NCBI RefSeq assembly: GCF_020382885.2
Contig: NC_058506.1
Location: forward strand, 5,642,001 to 5,706,000
DNA: 64,000 nucleotides
Direction: 5' to 3'
From: Scatophagus argus
Taxonomy: Eukaryota; Chordata; Actinopteri; Scatophagidae
Positions 27,162 to 39,634 of this stretch are shown piece after piece; positions within the stretch are counted from its first letter, which is position 1; each line of letters starts with the position of its first letter. Below the pieces are notes generated by a model, which worked only from the letters and a program-made list of their open reading frames with translations, was not told the origin of the DNA and searched no databases. A program made the position numbers and the translations under genes.

Positions 27162-27424
27162 TTAAAGGGGCACTCCCCCTTTAAGTTCACTCTGCTCATC
27201 ACGAGGAGTGCTTCTAAGCCTGTGATAACAGTGACATGATTTCTGTCCCTCCAGAGGAACTTTCAAAAGTTCAAAAAATAACCCTGATGACCCTCTAAAT
27301 GCTATCAAGTTGTACTGTGGAAATTGTATGATCCCCTTTTTGGTTTTTCCCCCTCCTATTTTGTCTCTTAAGTGAACCCTAACATCATGGAAGTGCAATA
27401 ATTAATAGTTGGAATATCCCTTTG
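27162..27424. mobile_element. Probable short inverted-repeat (MITE-like) element
   Basis: Starts near TTAAAGGGGCACTCC and ends near GGAATATCCCTTTG. The ends are imperfect inverted complements about 260 bp apart, resembling a short repeat widespread in fish. No target duplication is clear, so identification is tentative. Confidence 0.4.
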
Positions 27425-30400
27425 TAAGTGACAGACTAATTACTGTAATCCCAAACTGTAATTACTTGAGGAATGAGGAATCATAGGATATGTTCCATAT
27501 TAACATGCAGACTAAAGACAAACATTTTTTACACAAAATGAGGACTGTGGATTTTGTTCTCCATCACTCCCAGTGAAAGTACATAAGGAAGGGATGATTA
27601 CAACAAGCAAATCTGTTTCAGTGTTCATATGAGCACCTGACAATTGTTTTGGGAAAGACTTGGAAAAAGTATGAAACAATCTTTTTATGTCATAGTAACA
27701 AAATTATTAAATTTTGCTATATAGCAGCATTCAAATTCATTCAAATAACGTCGAGTGACAGGTAGATTCAGAGGGAATGTTTTAATGGTAGATCATTTCC
27801 ACATGACAATGACACAATTAAAAATGTTCTCATGTCAATCTTTTTCCACAGTTTTCCCTTAACGTAATCTGGATTTAAACCGATTAGTTTTGTGCATCCT
27901 CCTGCCATTCATGTAACACTTTTCCATGTAAGAAAATACAGCATTTTAAAACATATTTGGCAATACAGAAGCAAACCCAGAAAGTTTTCCTCCACAAAGA
28001 AATGTAATAAACATTTTATGCTGACACATGGTTTCCTAGCCCTCCAACCCCTCAACCTTTTTTTAACTAAAATAACCCAGAATGTTAACAGTCTATAACG
28101 CTAAAGGGCATAATTAACAATGAAAAAGAACATTACAATCATGTATTTTAAACAGGGTGTATTCTTAGCTAACAAACATGTCCTAGCTAGACAGAATAAA
28201 GATGATAATTATATACTGGAGATCAGGAAGGAAAAAAGGAACAGCCATTGATTTGACAGAGAATTTTGTCTGGCAATTGCTGAATGGATTTTTGCACAGA
28301 TACTGGATATCACATCTTTGGGAATGACCAATTTTATCAGATTACATCTTAAGGAAGGCAAGCAGAAGTGCCTGTTACAGTTACTATTCTTCATTTTACA
28401 AGGCTTTTACCGTTGCTCGTCTTTGGCTCAAGGCCTAGTGATCAAACAGAAGGCACTTTTGTTGGCATTGGTGATGCAACTAACATGGCAGTTATACCTC
28501 AGGGCCTAAATGAATATTAATGAGAATGTATCATCAATCAGTTTGACGTTCTTTTTGACATTAAATCACCACACAGCATGATCCTTTTAAAGGCCAAAGC
28601 ATCTGAATTCCTTACCTCTCTCTTTAAAGTAACTGTGCACAGCTAGTGTAACAGGCTTGCATATGGCTGGAATCATGAACATCATAATAGGCTACCTATT
28701 GTACACTGGTCAGTTATATGGTCGATACTCACAGGACCCTTAGTCGTTGTCACAAAAACTAGGCAGCTATGTCAGTTTGACTTCTCCAAATAATAATAAA
28801 ATAAAAAAAACGTGCAAGTGAACCCATATGAGACTAATCTTATATGTGAGTGCACAGGCTTTCCCAAAAGATGACAAAGACAAAACAATGTGGTTGTTAA
28901 TCTTAATAATTCTGAGTTGAGATGAATAAGAACCTGATGCAAACCCGACAAGGCAATACTATTTAAGGAAGATCTTAAAGATGACTTGCTAGGAAATGAT
29001 GCAAACATTTAAATCACTCCATGGAGGACTATATAGTTCATTCAAAGGACTGGATTGGTGGTTGCATGTTTTTACCACTTTACTACAAATCATGTCAACG
29101 CAACATACCATCTTCCAAAGCAAATCACTGTGTTTAAACGAATTTCTCTTCCAGGTAGCCACTGGTTCCTATTGTTATTGGTGTTCTATGAACATCAGCT
29201 TGCAAATATTTGAAATTTGCTTGAAAGGAAAATCTGAAAATGAAAAAAACCTATTGGTGTGGAGTTAGAAAGAAGTGTGCTCACTAGACCTCTGCAGCCT
29301 GCTGCTCATCTCTGCTTGAGGGTGGGCAGGCTTGGCACATTAGGCACTACTAGCATAGTTTACAGATTAAACTGTTGATGGCTGAGTTGCATTGTGGGTA
29401 AAGTAGGGTCTTGGTTTGAACGAGGAAGAAAAACTAATGGAATTAACAAGATCACATCTCTGCTTCTGCTGCATCAGTTTTTAAGAGATGTTGTAGTCAT
29501 GCAAGGATACATTTGTGAAGTACTACTTTAAGTTAGCTTATCCATCAACAGAAACCTAGGCTGCCAAACTGCATCATATGTATCAGTTCTAGTTATAACT
29601 GTAACTCAAAGCGTAATCTTCACAGTGATGAATTAAGTGATTGAAGTGTTTCTCAAAGTTTATTCATCCCACAGTGAGGTGGATGGTGGCCTGGAAGAAC
29701 AATTTCAAATATAAAACACAAACTGTGCTTTGGGAAATGGCCAACAGTGACATAACGCAGCCTACATATGATAAGTAGTAAATGGGTTAAAATATGCATG
29801 AGCAGACAACAATTTCACTTGGACAACATCCTGGAAAAAAAATAAAAAGTATCACCTCAGTTTCCATTTTCATACACAACCGATCATTTCATATGATGCC
29901 ACAGGAAGCATGTCACTCAGATGGCTTTCCTGGCAGCAGGCATCATCAATACTTCAACATACCTCAAAAAAACTCCCCACTCCCCACAAAAAAAGGAAAA
30001 AAAAACTGTTCAGGAGAACTTTCTAATAAATGTGAAGGAGCATGGAGACAAGCAGTGATGGAAAACTATCAACAAGCTGGTTTAACACCACAGATGAATC
30101 ACATTATTATAGATATTACTACGACTGTTCTACATCTTGGACAGTGTGTGTGAGATTGTCCTATGGCCAACATATGCTTGAAGCCAGGAGACAGTGTACC
30201 ATGCATCTGACAAGTATCAGTGGCTTCTGGATGGAGAAGAGACAACGGTCCAACTCTGTCACTCTGGTACTGAACTGACAACACTGTGGATTTCAAGCAA
30301 AGCAACTACAAGCTATGGCTGCTGTCCCCTTATTGTGATCCTTTTATCCACAAACCTTGCTGTGTTAGATAAACCACTTGAAGCTTCAGTGTCTGCAGCT

Positions 30401-32019
30401 AGAAAACCACCAGCAACCTCGATATCTTTACTGCAGGTGCAAACATCCCACAAGCTCCACTTATGATGTTAGGTTTCTGCCTTATATGTCACCAAAGCAT
30501 GACCTTCTCCAAGTTTTGTTCACATCCTGCAAATGAACTGTACCGGTAACTCAGCTTGGCAAGATCACAGTTACTGTTCGACATCAAAGAGATACAGACT
30601 GGACAGTGAACAAAAGCCAGGTGAGCATTAATGCAAGTGAAGCAGCAAGAGAAGAGATGCTTCTGCCACCAGGCCACTCTAACCCTCAACACACAATCAC
30701 AGTGTAGCAGTCTTTGCTACCTCTGGATTCGATTACGGAGGGAGAAACACTTCACTCGTATCTTAATTTACAAAACTGGGATCATAAAAATAAAGCCTTG
30801 GACCTGTGAACCTAAAATGAGTAAAACTGGTGCTAACATGACGTTTCCCCAGTCCCCACCCACACCCAAAACATAAAAAAAGAAAGGTACTTCACCTTAA
30901 CACTCCTTTAGGCACATAAGTCTTTATGGAACCCACTTGAGTGGTGGTCAGGAATGCTTTTCACAAAAAAAACAAACAAAAAAAAAACCCAAAAAGAACC
31001 AAGTGAGGGTGCCTTTATGCAAACTTGGTGAACTGTTCTATTCTGACTCTGTGTTGGTGGCTTCAGATGAAGCAATAACCACTAACAACAGAGAAATCCC
31101 CACAACTCTGAACTGCATGCCTGACCAGGATTACAGGACGGAAGATGTCCCAAGCACACCTTTGGACTCTTCCAACAACCGTGACATTGATCACTTCATT
31201 TGTTCCAGATTCACTGATGTTTTCTCCTTTTCCTTAAGGGTTTGTGTTAACACTAAAATCACAATCTAGCCTGGAATATTGCTCAGCAGCTATTTACAGA
31301 ATTGCAAAACAAACAATCTGACTGATCTACACACAATATCTCACATTGCTCTGTGTTTATTTTTTTTAGTGGTCCTCTTCAAAAAGAAACATACTACAAA
31401 GTGTAAACATGGAAAAAAAAACTATTCTGTATAAATGTTAATCGTTCTACCCCCCCCCCCTCCCCACCCTGCCATAGAACCTTATATTCAAAGTGTACGA
31501 TGACCTAATGAGTGTTTTTATATATATATTTATTTTTTTTTTAATTTTGGGACCCATTATTCAGTTCTGAGTTTTAGTGCAGATCCGCTGTGCAGTAATA
31601 GGACCGTTCTAATGATTTCAAGTAAACGCCTTTATTGTCCTGTTTTTCTTCCATTCTGCGATCCTTTTTTGTTCAAAAGAGAGCTGTCCTCCATCCTTCT
31701 GTACTGTGGCGTTCTGCCTCTGCTTGCTCGGGTTGATGTGTTTCCCCACAGCCAGCCCCTTCCTTAAGTGAGTACAATGTTAAACCAGGAGAAAGTAATT
31801 AAAAGAAAATCATCTGTCACTTACAAATCCTTCCATGTTTGCAACATTGAGATGTCAGGCCCAACATTTAAGTTAAATTTCTTCATTTTTTTGAACACAC
31901 AGCAGAATAAACATTGTTTGGAAGCAAGGTCTCCTGGTGGCAAGTCAAATGTTCAGAGGTCACACTTCTTTCTTTTGTTGTTGTTTGTGTATCTTATTAT
32001 TCTTGCCGCTTTCGACAGC
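27425..32019 (-). other. Intergenic and probable long 3' UTR of vkorc1l1
   Basis: No coding exon is supported; the overlapping frames around 29,800-31,270 show no known similarity. Being directly downstream of the vkorc1l1 stop on the minus strand, part of this stretch is likely its 3' UTR. Candidate AATAAA signals on the minus strand lie at 31,356-31,361 and 29,659-29,664. I cannot tell which is used. Low-complexity C and A tracts occur near 31,451 and 30,965. Confidence 0.4.
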
Positions 32020-35000
32020 TTAGTCCTGCTTGGCCTGAAGCTGCTGCTTCCAGGCCTCATTCAAGTAAACTAGTCGCTTGTAGTTGAGAATAAAGAGAAT
32101 GAAGTTCAGAGCATATGTGGTGATGCAGATGATGCAGAAGTCCTTTAGGACAAAGTAGAGGATGTAGCCCAGGTAGAGCGAGCCCACCACCGACAAGATG
32201 GATGTCGTCATGAGAATAAGGGCGGCCATTGCACTGACAGTCATTCCTACGGCAGAAACACAAACTAAGGCTTAGGCAAATAACCATGAAAAAAAAAAAA
32301 AAAAAGACACAACCTTGGAACACACAAAGCAACCTGATCAGTCTGCTCTTTCAGCCTCAGACAGTTCTCTATTTATGTTGCCAGCATCCTCGTGACGACC
32401 CTCAGCTTAAACACACAGCAGGCTGGTCATATCATTCTGTTGTCACATGAGGTGCAGTCATAGTTCTAAAGCTAAGTTTTCTCAGTGTTTATGCTGGTAA
32501 TATTTCATTTTGTTTGTAACAATTACAGCTAGGCAACGTCTTTTGCTAGCAAAATTATTTAATGTACCTTGTTATTAAGTGGGTATTCCCTTTCACTCTC
32601 ACCTTGAGTATACTTCATATGAACATCGGACACTCTGATTGATCTGTTATTCCAAAACATCAGTGTTCCATGTCTATGCTGAAAGAGTAGATTTCTGGTT
32701 TCTCTTTCTAGCAAAATACTCAGCTGAACAGGTTCTGGTGTGTCTGCACATGTCTGAGCCCTACAGACTGACGAAGCACAAATAAAGTGCACGATCACTT
32801 CGAAGCAATGTTTTATACGCTGTCAGTTTCAGTGATTATTAATGATAGTCAATGAAATTCTAACATGCATGTGATGCAGTGGTGTCCAGTGGTGGACTTT
32901 AACTAAATATATCTACTCACGTACTCTCATGTGTACATTTGAGATACCTGTGCTTTGAGTAATTCCATTATTTTACATTATACTTCTATTCCATCACATT
33001 GCAGAGGGAAATTATTTCCATACTGCAACACCAAATGACATATGGCATGATAGAAGATTTTATCCATACTGCCCACCACCATGCTCTTTGTAACATCAAA
33101 TTACAATAAGGGAAAAACATAATGACTACAAAATGAATTTTAAGTGGACATCGGATTCTACAAAGTCTTTCTGACAGTTGTCTAATGCTGTACCCCAGCA
33201 TTAATCAGAGATTAAAGCTTTGGTTGTGCAGATAATGAGGTCTTGCCTACACACAAATACTGGACAGGTCAAGGCCTTGAGAATAATGACAGTTCTGAAA
33301 CTGAGTGGTGTTGCCTTTAATATGGAAATCTTGAGCAGCTGTAGCAGTTTAGTATAACTGGGCTGCTATTGTGTTAGTCAAATGAGTGCTAACTGCTGTG
33401 GCTAAAAGGACCTCTTGTTCTGTGCCAGCGCCAGGTGGCCAGGCAAGCCTACAGGCCACTCTGCAGGCAGACATGTCAAACCAGCATGACTGAGTCAGCA
33501 ACACCAAAGTACTGAGGGGAAGTGAATGTGACAGTGAATGTAAACAAGGTGCTGATCATAAAGTAATGAGTCACTTTAGGATCTCTCTGACCTGTCAGTG
33601 ACTGGGACAAACACCGCATTAATAAGAATAAAACTGAAAAGGCTGAAGTCGTTATTTCTAGAACAGCAATCAAGACATTTGAAGACATCTCTGCAGTCTA
33701 AGTAGAAACGGATTAAAAAACAAAGTTCAAAAAACACGACATACTGACTCCAGTTCAGTAAGGTGAGCTTCAAAAAGCATGAGACTCCCATTTAATAAAA
33801 TCTTTATGTATAGCCACTAAATATGATGTCAGTATCATATGAGTCAGGATTAAACAAATATAGCCATGACAGGCTAAGTGTTGAGTCAGGACTGGCTGTT
33901 AGTACAATGGCTAGTGAGATTTGTTATCTGCATCAGCAATATGTGAGCGAGAAATTGACATCTTACCTAGTAAAAGCTGAAAGGCATAAAAGACAATCCC
34001 GTAGACACTGTTGGGTTGGTTCAGTGCACTGTCATTTCCAAAAATTGAGCCCAAGAGTCCAAATCCTCGACCCCACCTAAATCACACAAAAACATCAGCA
34101 AAGACGGCAGGAGTACAGGAGAAAACTGTGGCAAACACAAACAACTAAACAAACCGGATCACAGTTGACGACTGCCAAAACCCAGGTTTTCCAAACGTTT
34201 GTTTTCCAAGAACCTGAAATATCAGCTGAGTGAGTTTTTTTTTTTTTTTTTTTTTGCTTGTTTGTTTGGTTTTTAAGCCTCACGTCTTGTTTTGTGAAAC
34301 AAGCAAATGGTCCAAAATGATTCAGCTAATAATTCATTTTCTCTTGATCAGCTAATCATTTCACTGATGAAACCCATTGGGACTTCTTAAGAGGAGAAAA
34401 TAAGTGCAGCAAACAAAAAGCATTTTCAATTACACCGATGTGACTTGAGCACTTCAGTGCATGTGACAGATGAGAGCCTGTATAAGACAACCGCTGTATT
34501 TATCTGATTTTAAGAACAAGTCTCAACTCAACAGTCTCAAGAGGGTAACGTTTGTCTGACCTTCTGTGGCACAAACACTGGTGCTGAGGAAATATTCTCT
34601 CATCCCCACCTGTTAAGACCAGTATGTTGATCGCCACTGATTTTGAACCTCTGCAACACTTCAGGTCTCATTCCAGTTAGTGTCCTTATAAGACTAAAGC
34701 TTTTGCCCTATTGCTCATCTTTAAGATTGTTGAGATTCTATTTGTGTCAAATTTCAGTATCATATTTAGGTGCAGCTGACAGATTCATCTAAGAGTTTCA
34801 CTCAGCAGGAATGTCCAACTTATTCAGCAAGTTCAGCAAATATCACTCTTTTTAATGTAGTCTGAAACAGTCGCTCTGCTCTCCGGTGCTACAAACAATT
34901 TGATTGTACACTTTATTTCTTGCAAAGTTTCTTATTATATTCTTATTCTATTTTAGTAAACATTATGCTAGTTTTTCATGTCTCATTTGCAGCTATATAT

Positions 35001-36697
35001 AATCACATGCTCAGCTGTACCTCAGAGAATCCATCTTGAATTTTAAAAGCATCTGTGCAAGTATGTTTCATCTTAAAAAATAAACATCTGTGCAACATAT
35101 ATAGCAATCTTATTTCATTTATCACTTATTTCTTATTTTCCTTGTGTATAACACTTTCCCATAATGCAGAGAATCATGCTTGCCATTATTTTCCAAGACT
35201 GTTATTCTGACTAGTGTTTCAAGATTTTATCTTAAACTGATAAGCATTTGAAGAGGCATGCACAATAAAGTCTCTATTGGAGACTGAACTAGAAAATACT
35301 TAAGTTCTTCATTTAGAATTTAGAGGGAATAAGCCGTGTCTTTCATTCAGTCATTACTTCACAATTTGGAAAGATATTCATTCACAAGGCCACAACAAGT
35401 GTGTCTATAATACTCATACAGACAAGTCACTCACTCATCTTACAAATATGTGATAACTCCTAGACAGGTTGCATTCCAGTTTAATGTTGCTGTGAGTATT
35501 TGTCCAGGCCCTACAAAAGACTCTCATTCAGTCAGATTCAATAGGTGGGATGGATTTTCATTAATAGCTGCATGGCCACATTGAAGCTGGTGTGGCAATT
35601 TCAGAACATTGGTTTTACACAATAAATGTGATCTAACAATATAAATGAATATTATTTTAAATGACTAACTGCTTGGAAACTTTTTGGAAGTAAACCAACT
35701 CTTGTTTATGGCAACAGTGTGCCACTGTGAGTAGCACTTCAAAGTAGCCAACATTGTTACAGTCCTCTCCACTGACCTCTGGAGCAGTTTTGTGCACTGT
35801 CCCTTTAGGTAGCTTGGGTGTAGGGGTTAACCCTTTGGACAGACTGCTAGCTGCCCGGAGACATTACCACAACAGCTAATGACAGCAGTGTGACAGCTAA
35901 CGTTAAATGATAGGTTCAAAAGGTGCCCAGAATTATCATCTTTAAGACAACCAACGAATAAAAAAATCCCAGTTTTGCTCGGCGGAATGAATGACCCCGT
36001 CTATCAACAACACATACAGCAATAACGTTAGAGTGAACGAGCTATCGTCAACTTTTGTGCTAAAGTTGGTGCTACAGAGGTGTTTACCCTTAGTTACATG
36101 TATGAAAGCATCCAGCATGCTCAGTCAACTAACATTAGCAATCGACAGCTTATCAGTTGAGAATCTCACCATGCTGACGGCTCTCTGTTGATAGCTGACC
36201 GGCTAAGAAGTACAACGTTAACAAATGGGTTGCGTTAGCTAACGGTTAGCAAAGTTAGCTTCATCGAGCTATGCTAGCTAATGATGTATCTATTAAATGA
36301 TAAAAGTTAACTTATTGTAGACACGTTATTTAGCGAGCAGTCAGCTCGAGTGCGCCAGCAACTATAGTTTGCATTTAGCATTAGAAGTAGAGGGCAGCTC
36401 TCAAATGTTAGCGGAGTTCATCTGACAGTTTAAACCGGGCAGCCCTTCCCAGATTGCCACAATAGCAGACAGCTTCATTGAGCGCTCTTTGCTGAATTCA
36501 AATTACCTTGAGCTGAACACTTTTGAACAGGTGATGGAGCTGCTGACGTCGCACATAGCCTTATAACTCGGATCCCGAGCCTTTTCCCTCTCGACGTGAA
36601 AGGCATATAGAGACAACAATATGCCCAACAGGCAAACAAGAAGCCTAGCTATTCTTTCCCACCGAGGGGTGGACACTCTCAGGACGGGCGCCGCCAT
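32020..36697 (-). CDS. vkorc1l1: Vitamin K epoxide reductase complex subunit 1-like protein 1
   Basis: ER membrane enzyme that reduces vitamin K epoxide and quinone using a thiol relay. Coding exons on the minus strand: 36697-36507, 34076-33967, 32246-32020, all GT-AG and in phase, giving 175 residues. The start MAAPVLRVS matches the family; an in-frame Met further upstream at 36,790 has no family support. Visible features are an N-terminal membrane segment (about 16-33), the luminal relay cysteines C49 and C57, the active-site CIIC pair (C138, C141) followed by the ITTYA segment, further membrane helices, and the tail ending [12 protein letters not shown] typical of the L1 paralogue rather than VKORC1. 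gusb lies downstream, as in human 7q11. nupr1 is divergent about 570 bp away, so a shared promoter region is likely. Confidence 0.96.
32889..33012. repeat. Fish interspersed-repeat fragment in vkorc1l1 intron 2
   Basis: Phrases 'ggtggactttaacta', 'tacttctattccatcaca' and 'gcagagggaaat' match, in order, the degenerate repeat family also seen in gusb intron 1. Non-coding. Confidence 0.5.
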
Positions 36698-37264
36698 CAC
36701 TCTCTGGCCTAGCTGGAGACACGCATACATACGCAGCGAGTTCGCCTGTGAGACAGAACTGCGACGTGGAAAAGCGTCACACCGTGCCACACCGTCAGGG
36801 GCGGGCCGCCGCGCTGAGAAACAAAACAGAATAGAAACACGGATGGCCGCGTGATTTTGTTGTATTCTTCATATCTCATTTCAGAGAAGGCTAACAGCTG
36901 AAGGTAATGAACACTAACCTCACAATGTGCAATTCAAATTACATTTAAATTCTGTAGATATTTATGTTTCCATTACCCAAACACATATAACTCTGAAAAC
37001 AAAGATTCAGTCCAACTTGGAATATGGGAAGAGATAAATACATGCAAAGCGAAATAACAAAAACCAAACTATACATATTGATATTTATAAATAACAAGCA
37101 CAATGCAGCCTTCTTATGGTATGGAACATAGTCAACATTTCCCAGTCAAAATTATGGAGCGACACGATCACGTGACCACATATATAAACACAGGGTGACA
37201 TCACCTGTTTACTAGTTCTGAGACTCGTCTGCGTAAAGTGTACACCGTCGCTTTCGGTCTCCAA
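36690..37264. promoter_or_regulatory. Divergent vkorc1l1/nupr1 promoter region
   Basis: The start codons of vkorc1l1 (-) and nupr1 (+) are about 570 bp apart and face away from each other. The vkorc1l1 side is CpG-rich with a GC box GGGGCGGG at 36,798-36,805. The nupr1 side is AT-rich with a TATA box (TATATAAA, 37,181-37,188). This suggests a CpG-type promoter on one side and a TATA-type inducible promoter on the other. Confidence 0.6.
37168..37203 (+). promoter_or_regulatory. E-box, TATA box and CRE-like site of nupr1
   Basis: In order: TCACGTGAC (37,168-37,176), TATATAAA (37,181-37,188) and TGACATCA (37,196-37,203), all within 100 bp of the start codon. CACGTG is a bHLH-ZIP site and TGACATCA is one base from a consensus CRE (TGACGTCA). 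NUPR1 is known as a stress-inducible gene under ATF-family control, so the arrangement fits, but factor identity is inferred. Confidence 0.5.
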
Positions 37265-37495
37265 ATGGCGACAGACATGGAAATATTTGTTTCTTTTGAG
37301 GAGGCATATTACGATCAATATGACTATTACAATCTGCTCGAATACTCGTGCCATGCTTCTGGCAAAGGGAGAACCAAGAGGGAAATCGAGCTGAACACAA
37401 ACCGCCATTGCCCCGCAGGACACGAGAGGAAGATTGCAGAAAAATTTCACAACAGCCAAATGAAACGCAGGAGAACCAAGAGCTCATCGTCTTGA
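37265..37495 (+). CDS. nupr1: Nuclear protein 1 (stress-response chromatin protein p8)
   Basis: Small basic, intrinsically disordered nuclear protein of 76 residues, induced by cell stress and involved in transcriptional control. The C-terminal half carries the family signature: GRTKRE, then NTNR, then GHERKIAEKFHNSQ and a lysine/arginine-rich tail ending in serines. The N-terminal half is acidic with tyrosines (YYDQYDYYNLLEYS), corresponding to the DEDSSLDESDLYSL-type region of NUPR1. The coding region is one exon. A likely intron in the 3' UTR has its donor CAG|GTAACA after 37,517 and acceptor ATACAG|AACC before 38,030. A poly(A) signal lies at 39,244-39,249. Whether this is nupr1a or nupr1b, or closer to NUPR2, I cannot decide from one sequence. 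Linkage to znhit3-myo19-pigw is noted. Confidence 0.85.
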   Translation: MATDMEIFVSFEEAYYDQYDYYNLLEYSCHASGKGRTKREIELNTNRHCPAGHERKIAEKFHNSQMKRRRTKSSSS

Positions 37496-38122
37496 TGTCT
37501 TTCCTCGATGTTTACAGGTAACAGTGCACCTTTGTAGCTTGAAATTAGTGTTCATGCATGGTTGGGAAAAACAACAACATTCGGCCCTAGTGGCAGAAAA
37601 ACAATCTCCTGCTCGGATATTTACATAACCTACGAGATCCTGCCGATTAGTCAGGCAGTTAACTTCCATTTATACGAGGTGAACAACGCCTGTTTGTCTG
37701 GGTGCTTGAAAATTCGTGTTTGCTTTACCCTACCCATCAGATTACTCTATTTGATAGAGTCACATGGAGCAGGTATTTCCCTCGTCATGTTTATATGGCA
37801 GTAATTCTGTTTGTATCGTAATTAAATTAAACCTCTCTGCCAATTTTTTGCGTGTGATAGACTATCCTGACAAATTAAAATCTGAGCAGCTGTCATCCTA
37901 ACTCAGTGGAAAAGGACCTGAAAACGTGTAGTCATATAATCATTTTGTAAACCGAGAAAATAGATAATGAAATAACTTGTAGGTTGTGGGATGATTTGTC
38001 ATGACCATTTAATTCTGATTTCCATACAGAACCGGACAAAAGTTGGATTTCTGACGGTGACCGTGGCCAAGTGTCTCTGCCTTCCCTGACCCAGTGACTG
38101 GAGTGCTGTTACCCTGAGAATA

Positions 38123-39049
38123 CACTATATTGCCAAAAGTATTCACTCACCCATCCAAATAATTGAATTTAAGTATGCAATTACTTCCATGGCCACAGGT
38201 GTATAAAATCAAGCACCATTTGTGAAAGAATTGGCCACTCTCAGGAGCTCAGTGACTTCCAGCATGGCACTGTGATAGGATGCCACCTGTGCAACAAGTA
38301 GCTGCATCCAAGCCATACATCACCAAGTGCAATGCAAAGCGTCGGATGCAGTGGTGTAAAGCACGCCACTGCTGGACTCCAGAGCAGTGGACACGCGTTC
38401 TCTGGAGTGACAAATCATGCTTCTCCATCTGGCAATCTGATGGACGAGTCTGGGTTTGGCGGTTGCCAGAAGAACGGTACTTGTCTGACTGCATTGTGCC
38501 AAGTGTGAAGTTTGGTGGAGGGGGGATTATGGTGTGGGCCTGTTTTTCAGGAGCTGGGCTTGGCATCTTAGTTCCAGTGAAAGGAACCCTGAATGTTTCA
38601 GCATACCAAGAGATTTTGGACAATTCCATGCTCCCAACTTTGTGGGAACAGTTTGGGGATGGCCCCTTCCTGTTCCAACATGACTGCGCACCAGTGCACA
38701 AAGCAGGGTCCATAAAGACATGCATGAGCGAGTTTGGTGTGGAAGAACTTGACTGGCCTGCAACCCAACAGAACACCTTTGGGATGAATTAGAGCGAAGA
38801 GTGTGAGCCAGGCCTTCTCGTCCAACATCAGTGTCTGACCTATCAAATGTGCTTCTGGTAGAATGGTCAAAAAAATCCCCTAAACACACTCCTAAACCTT
38901 GTGGAAAGCCTTCTCAAAAAAGTTCAAGCAATTATAACTGCAAAGGGGTGGACCGATATCATATTAAACCCTATGGATTAGGAATGGAATGTCACTTAAT
39001 TTCATATGCGTGTAAAGGCGGATGAGTGAATACTTTTGGCAATATAGTG
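38123..39049 (+). mobile_element. Internally deleted Tc1/mariner transposon
   Basis: Inverted termini CACTATATTGCCAAAAGTAT at 38,123 and its complement ending at 39,049; a TA target site lies on the left (38,121-38,122), degraded to CA on the right. The element is 927 bp instead of about 1.6 kb. The transposase reading frame keeps the middle and C-terminal part, from [14 protein letters not shown] through WSDKSCF and the FQHDCAPVH motif with the second catalytic Asp. The N-terminal helix-turn-helix half is deleted (join near 38,300), and the segment normally holding the third acidic residue carries a deletion and frameshift near 38,762. It is non-autonomous and defective. It lies in the probable 3' UTR of nupr1. 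Confidence 0.92.
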
Positions 39050-39243
39050 CATGTCCTTTAATCAGTCATGACACAGCTCTCCATTTTATCCTCTACTGTA
39101 ACAAGACCTCCAATTCTCAAGTTACAGCTGTGCAAGAATAGTTTGTGTTGGGCTATATAGGTCAGTGTTGTGTGCTTGATAAACACATAGATAGATGTAG
39201 TCATTTCTGTGAGTGCATAAGATATTATACTGTATTTTGATTC

Positions 39244-39249
39244 AATAAA
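39244..39249 (+). terminator. Polyadenylation signal, probably of nupr1
   Basis: AATAAA in the context TTCAATAAAAACTG, 385 bp upstream of the znhit3 start and downstream of the Tc1 insertion. Confidence 0.6.
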
Positions 39250-39634
39250 AACTGATGTTAACTACACCGCCTTGGGTTGTTTTATTTCTATTGCTGAAAA
39301 CTGATAATAAAAACAATTTCCTGTTAGTTCAATACAACTGGTTTAATTCTGTAGGCTGTGTTACAGGTTTGTCATGGTTCTGTATGTTAATGGTCTCTGT
39401 ATTCTCTTGTTTTATTTTTCCTTACTTGATCAATGGTCCCAACTGTTTTCCTGCTCTTTATTGAATACCAACTGGGGTTTAGGTTTTCAGTTCCAGTTAA
39501 ACGCACCTACTTTTATTTTGAAGGACTGCTCAACCGGAACTGATGTCACTTTTTCACCGGGCTTCGCACGTTTGGGCTACTAGCGAATTGAATAGTTTAT
39601 TCATCATTTATTTATTTTTTTTGTACTTGCCAAA

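Noticed and set aside
29794-30466. Three overlapping plus-strand frames of 78-119 codons
   Set aside because: They overlap each other in different frames, match nothing, and lie in the probable minus-strand 3' UTR.
36698-36790. N-terminal extension of vkorc1l1 from an upstream in-frame Met
   Set aside because: The family begins at MAAPVL; the upstream codons have no similarity and are likely 5' UTR.
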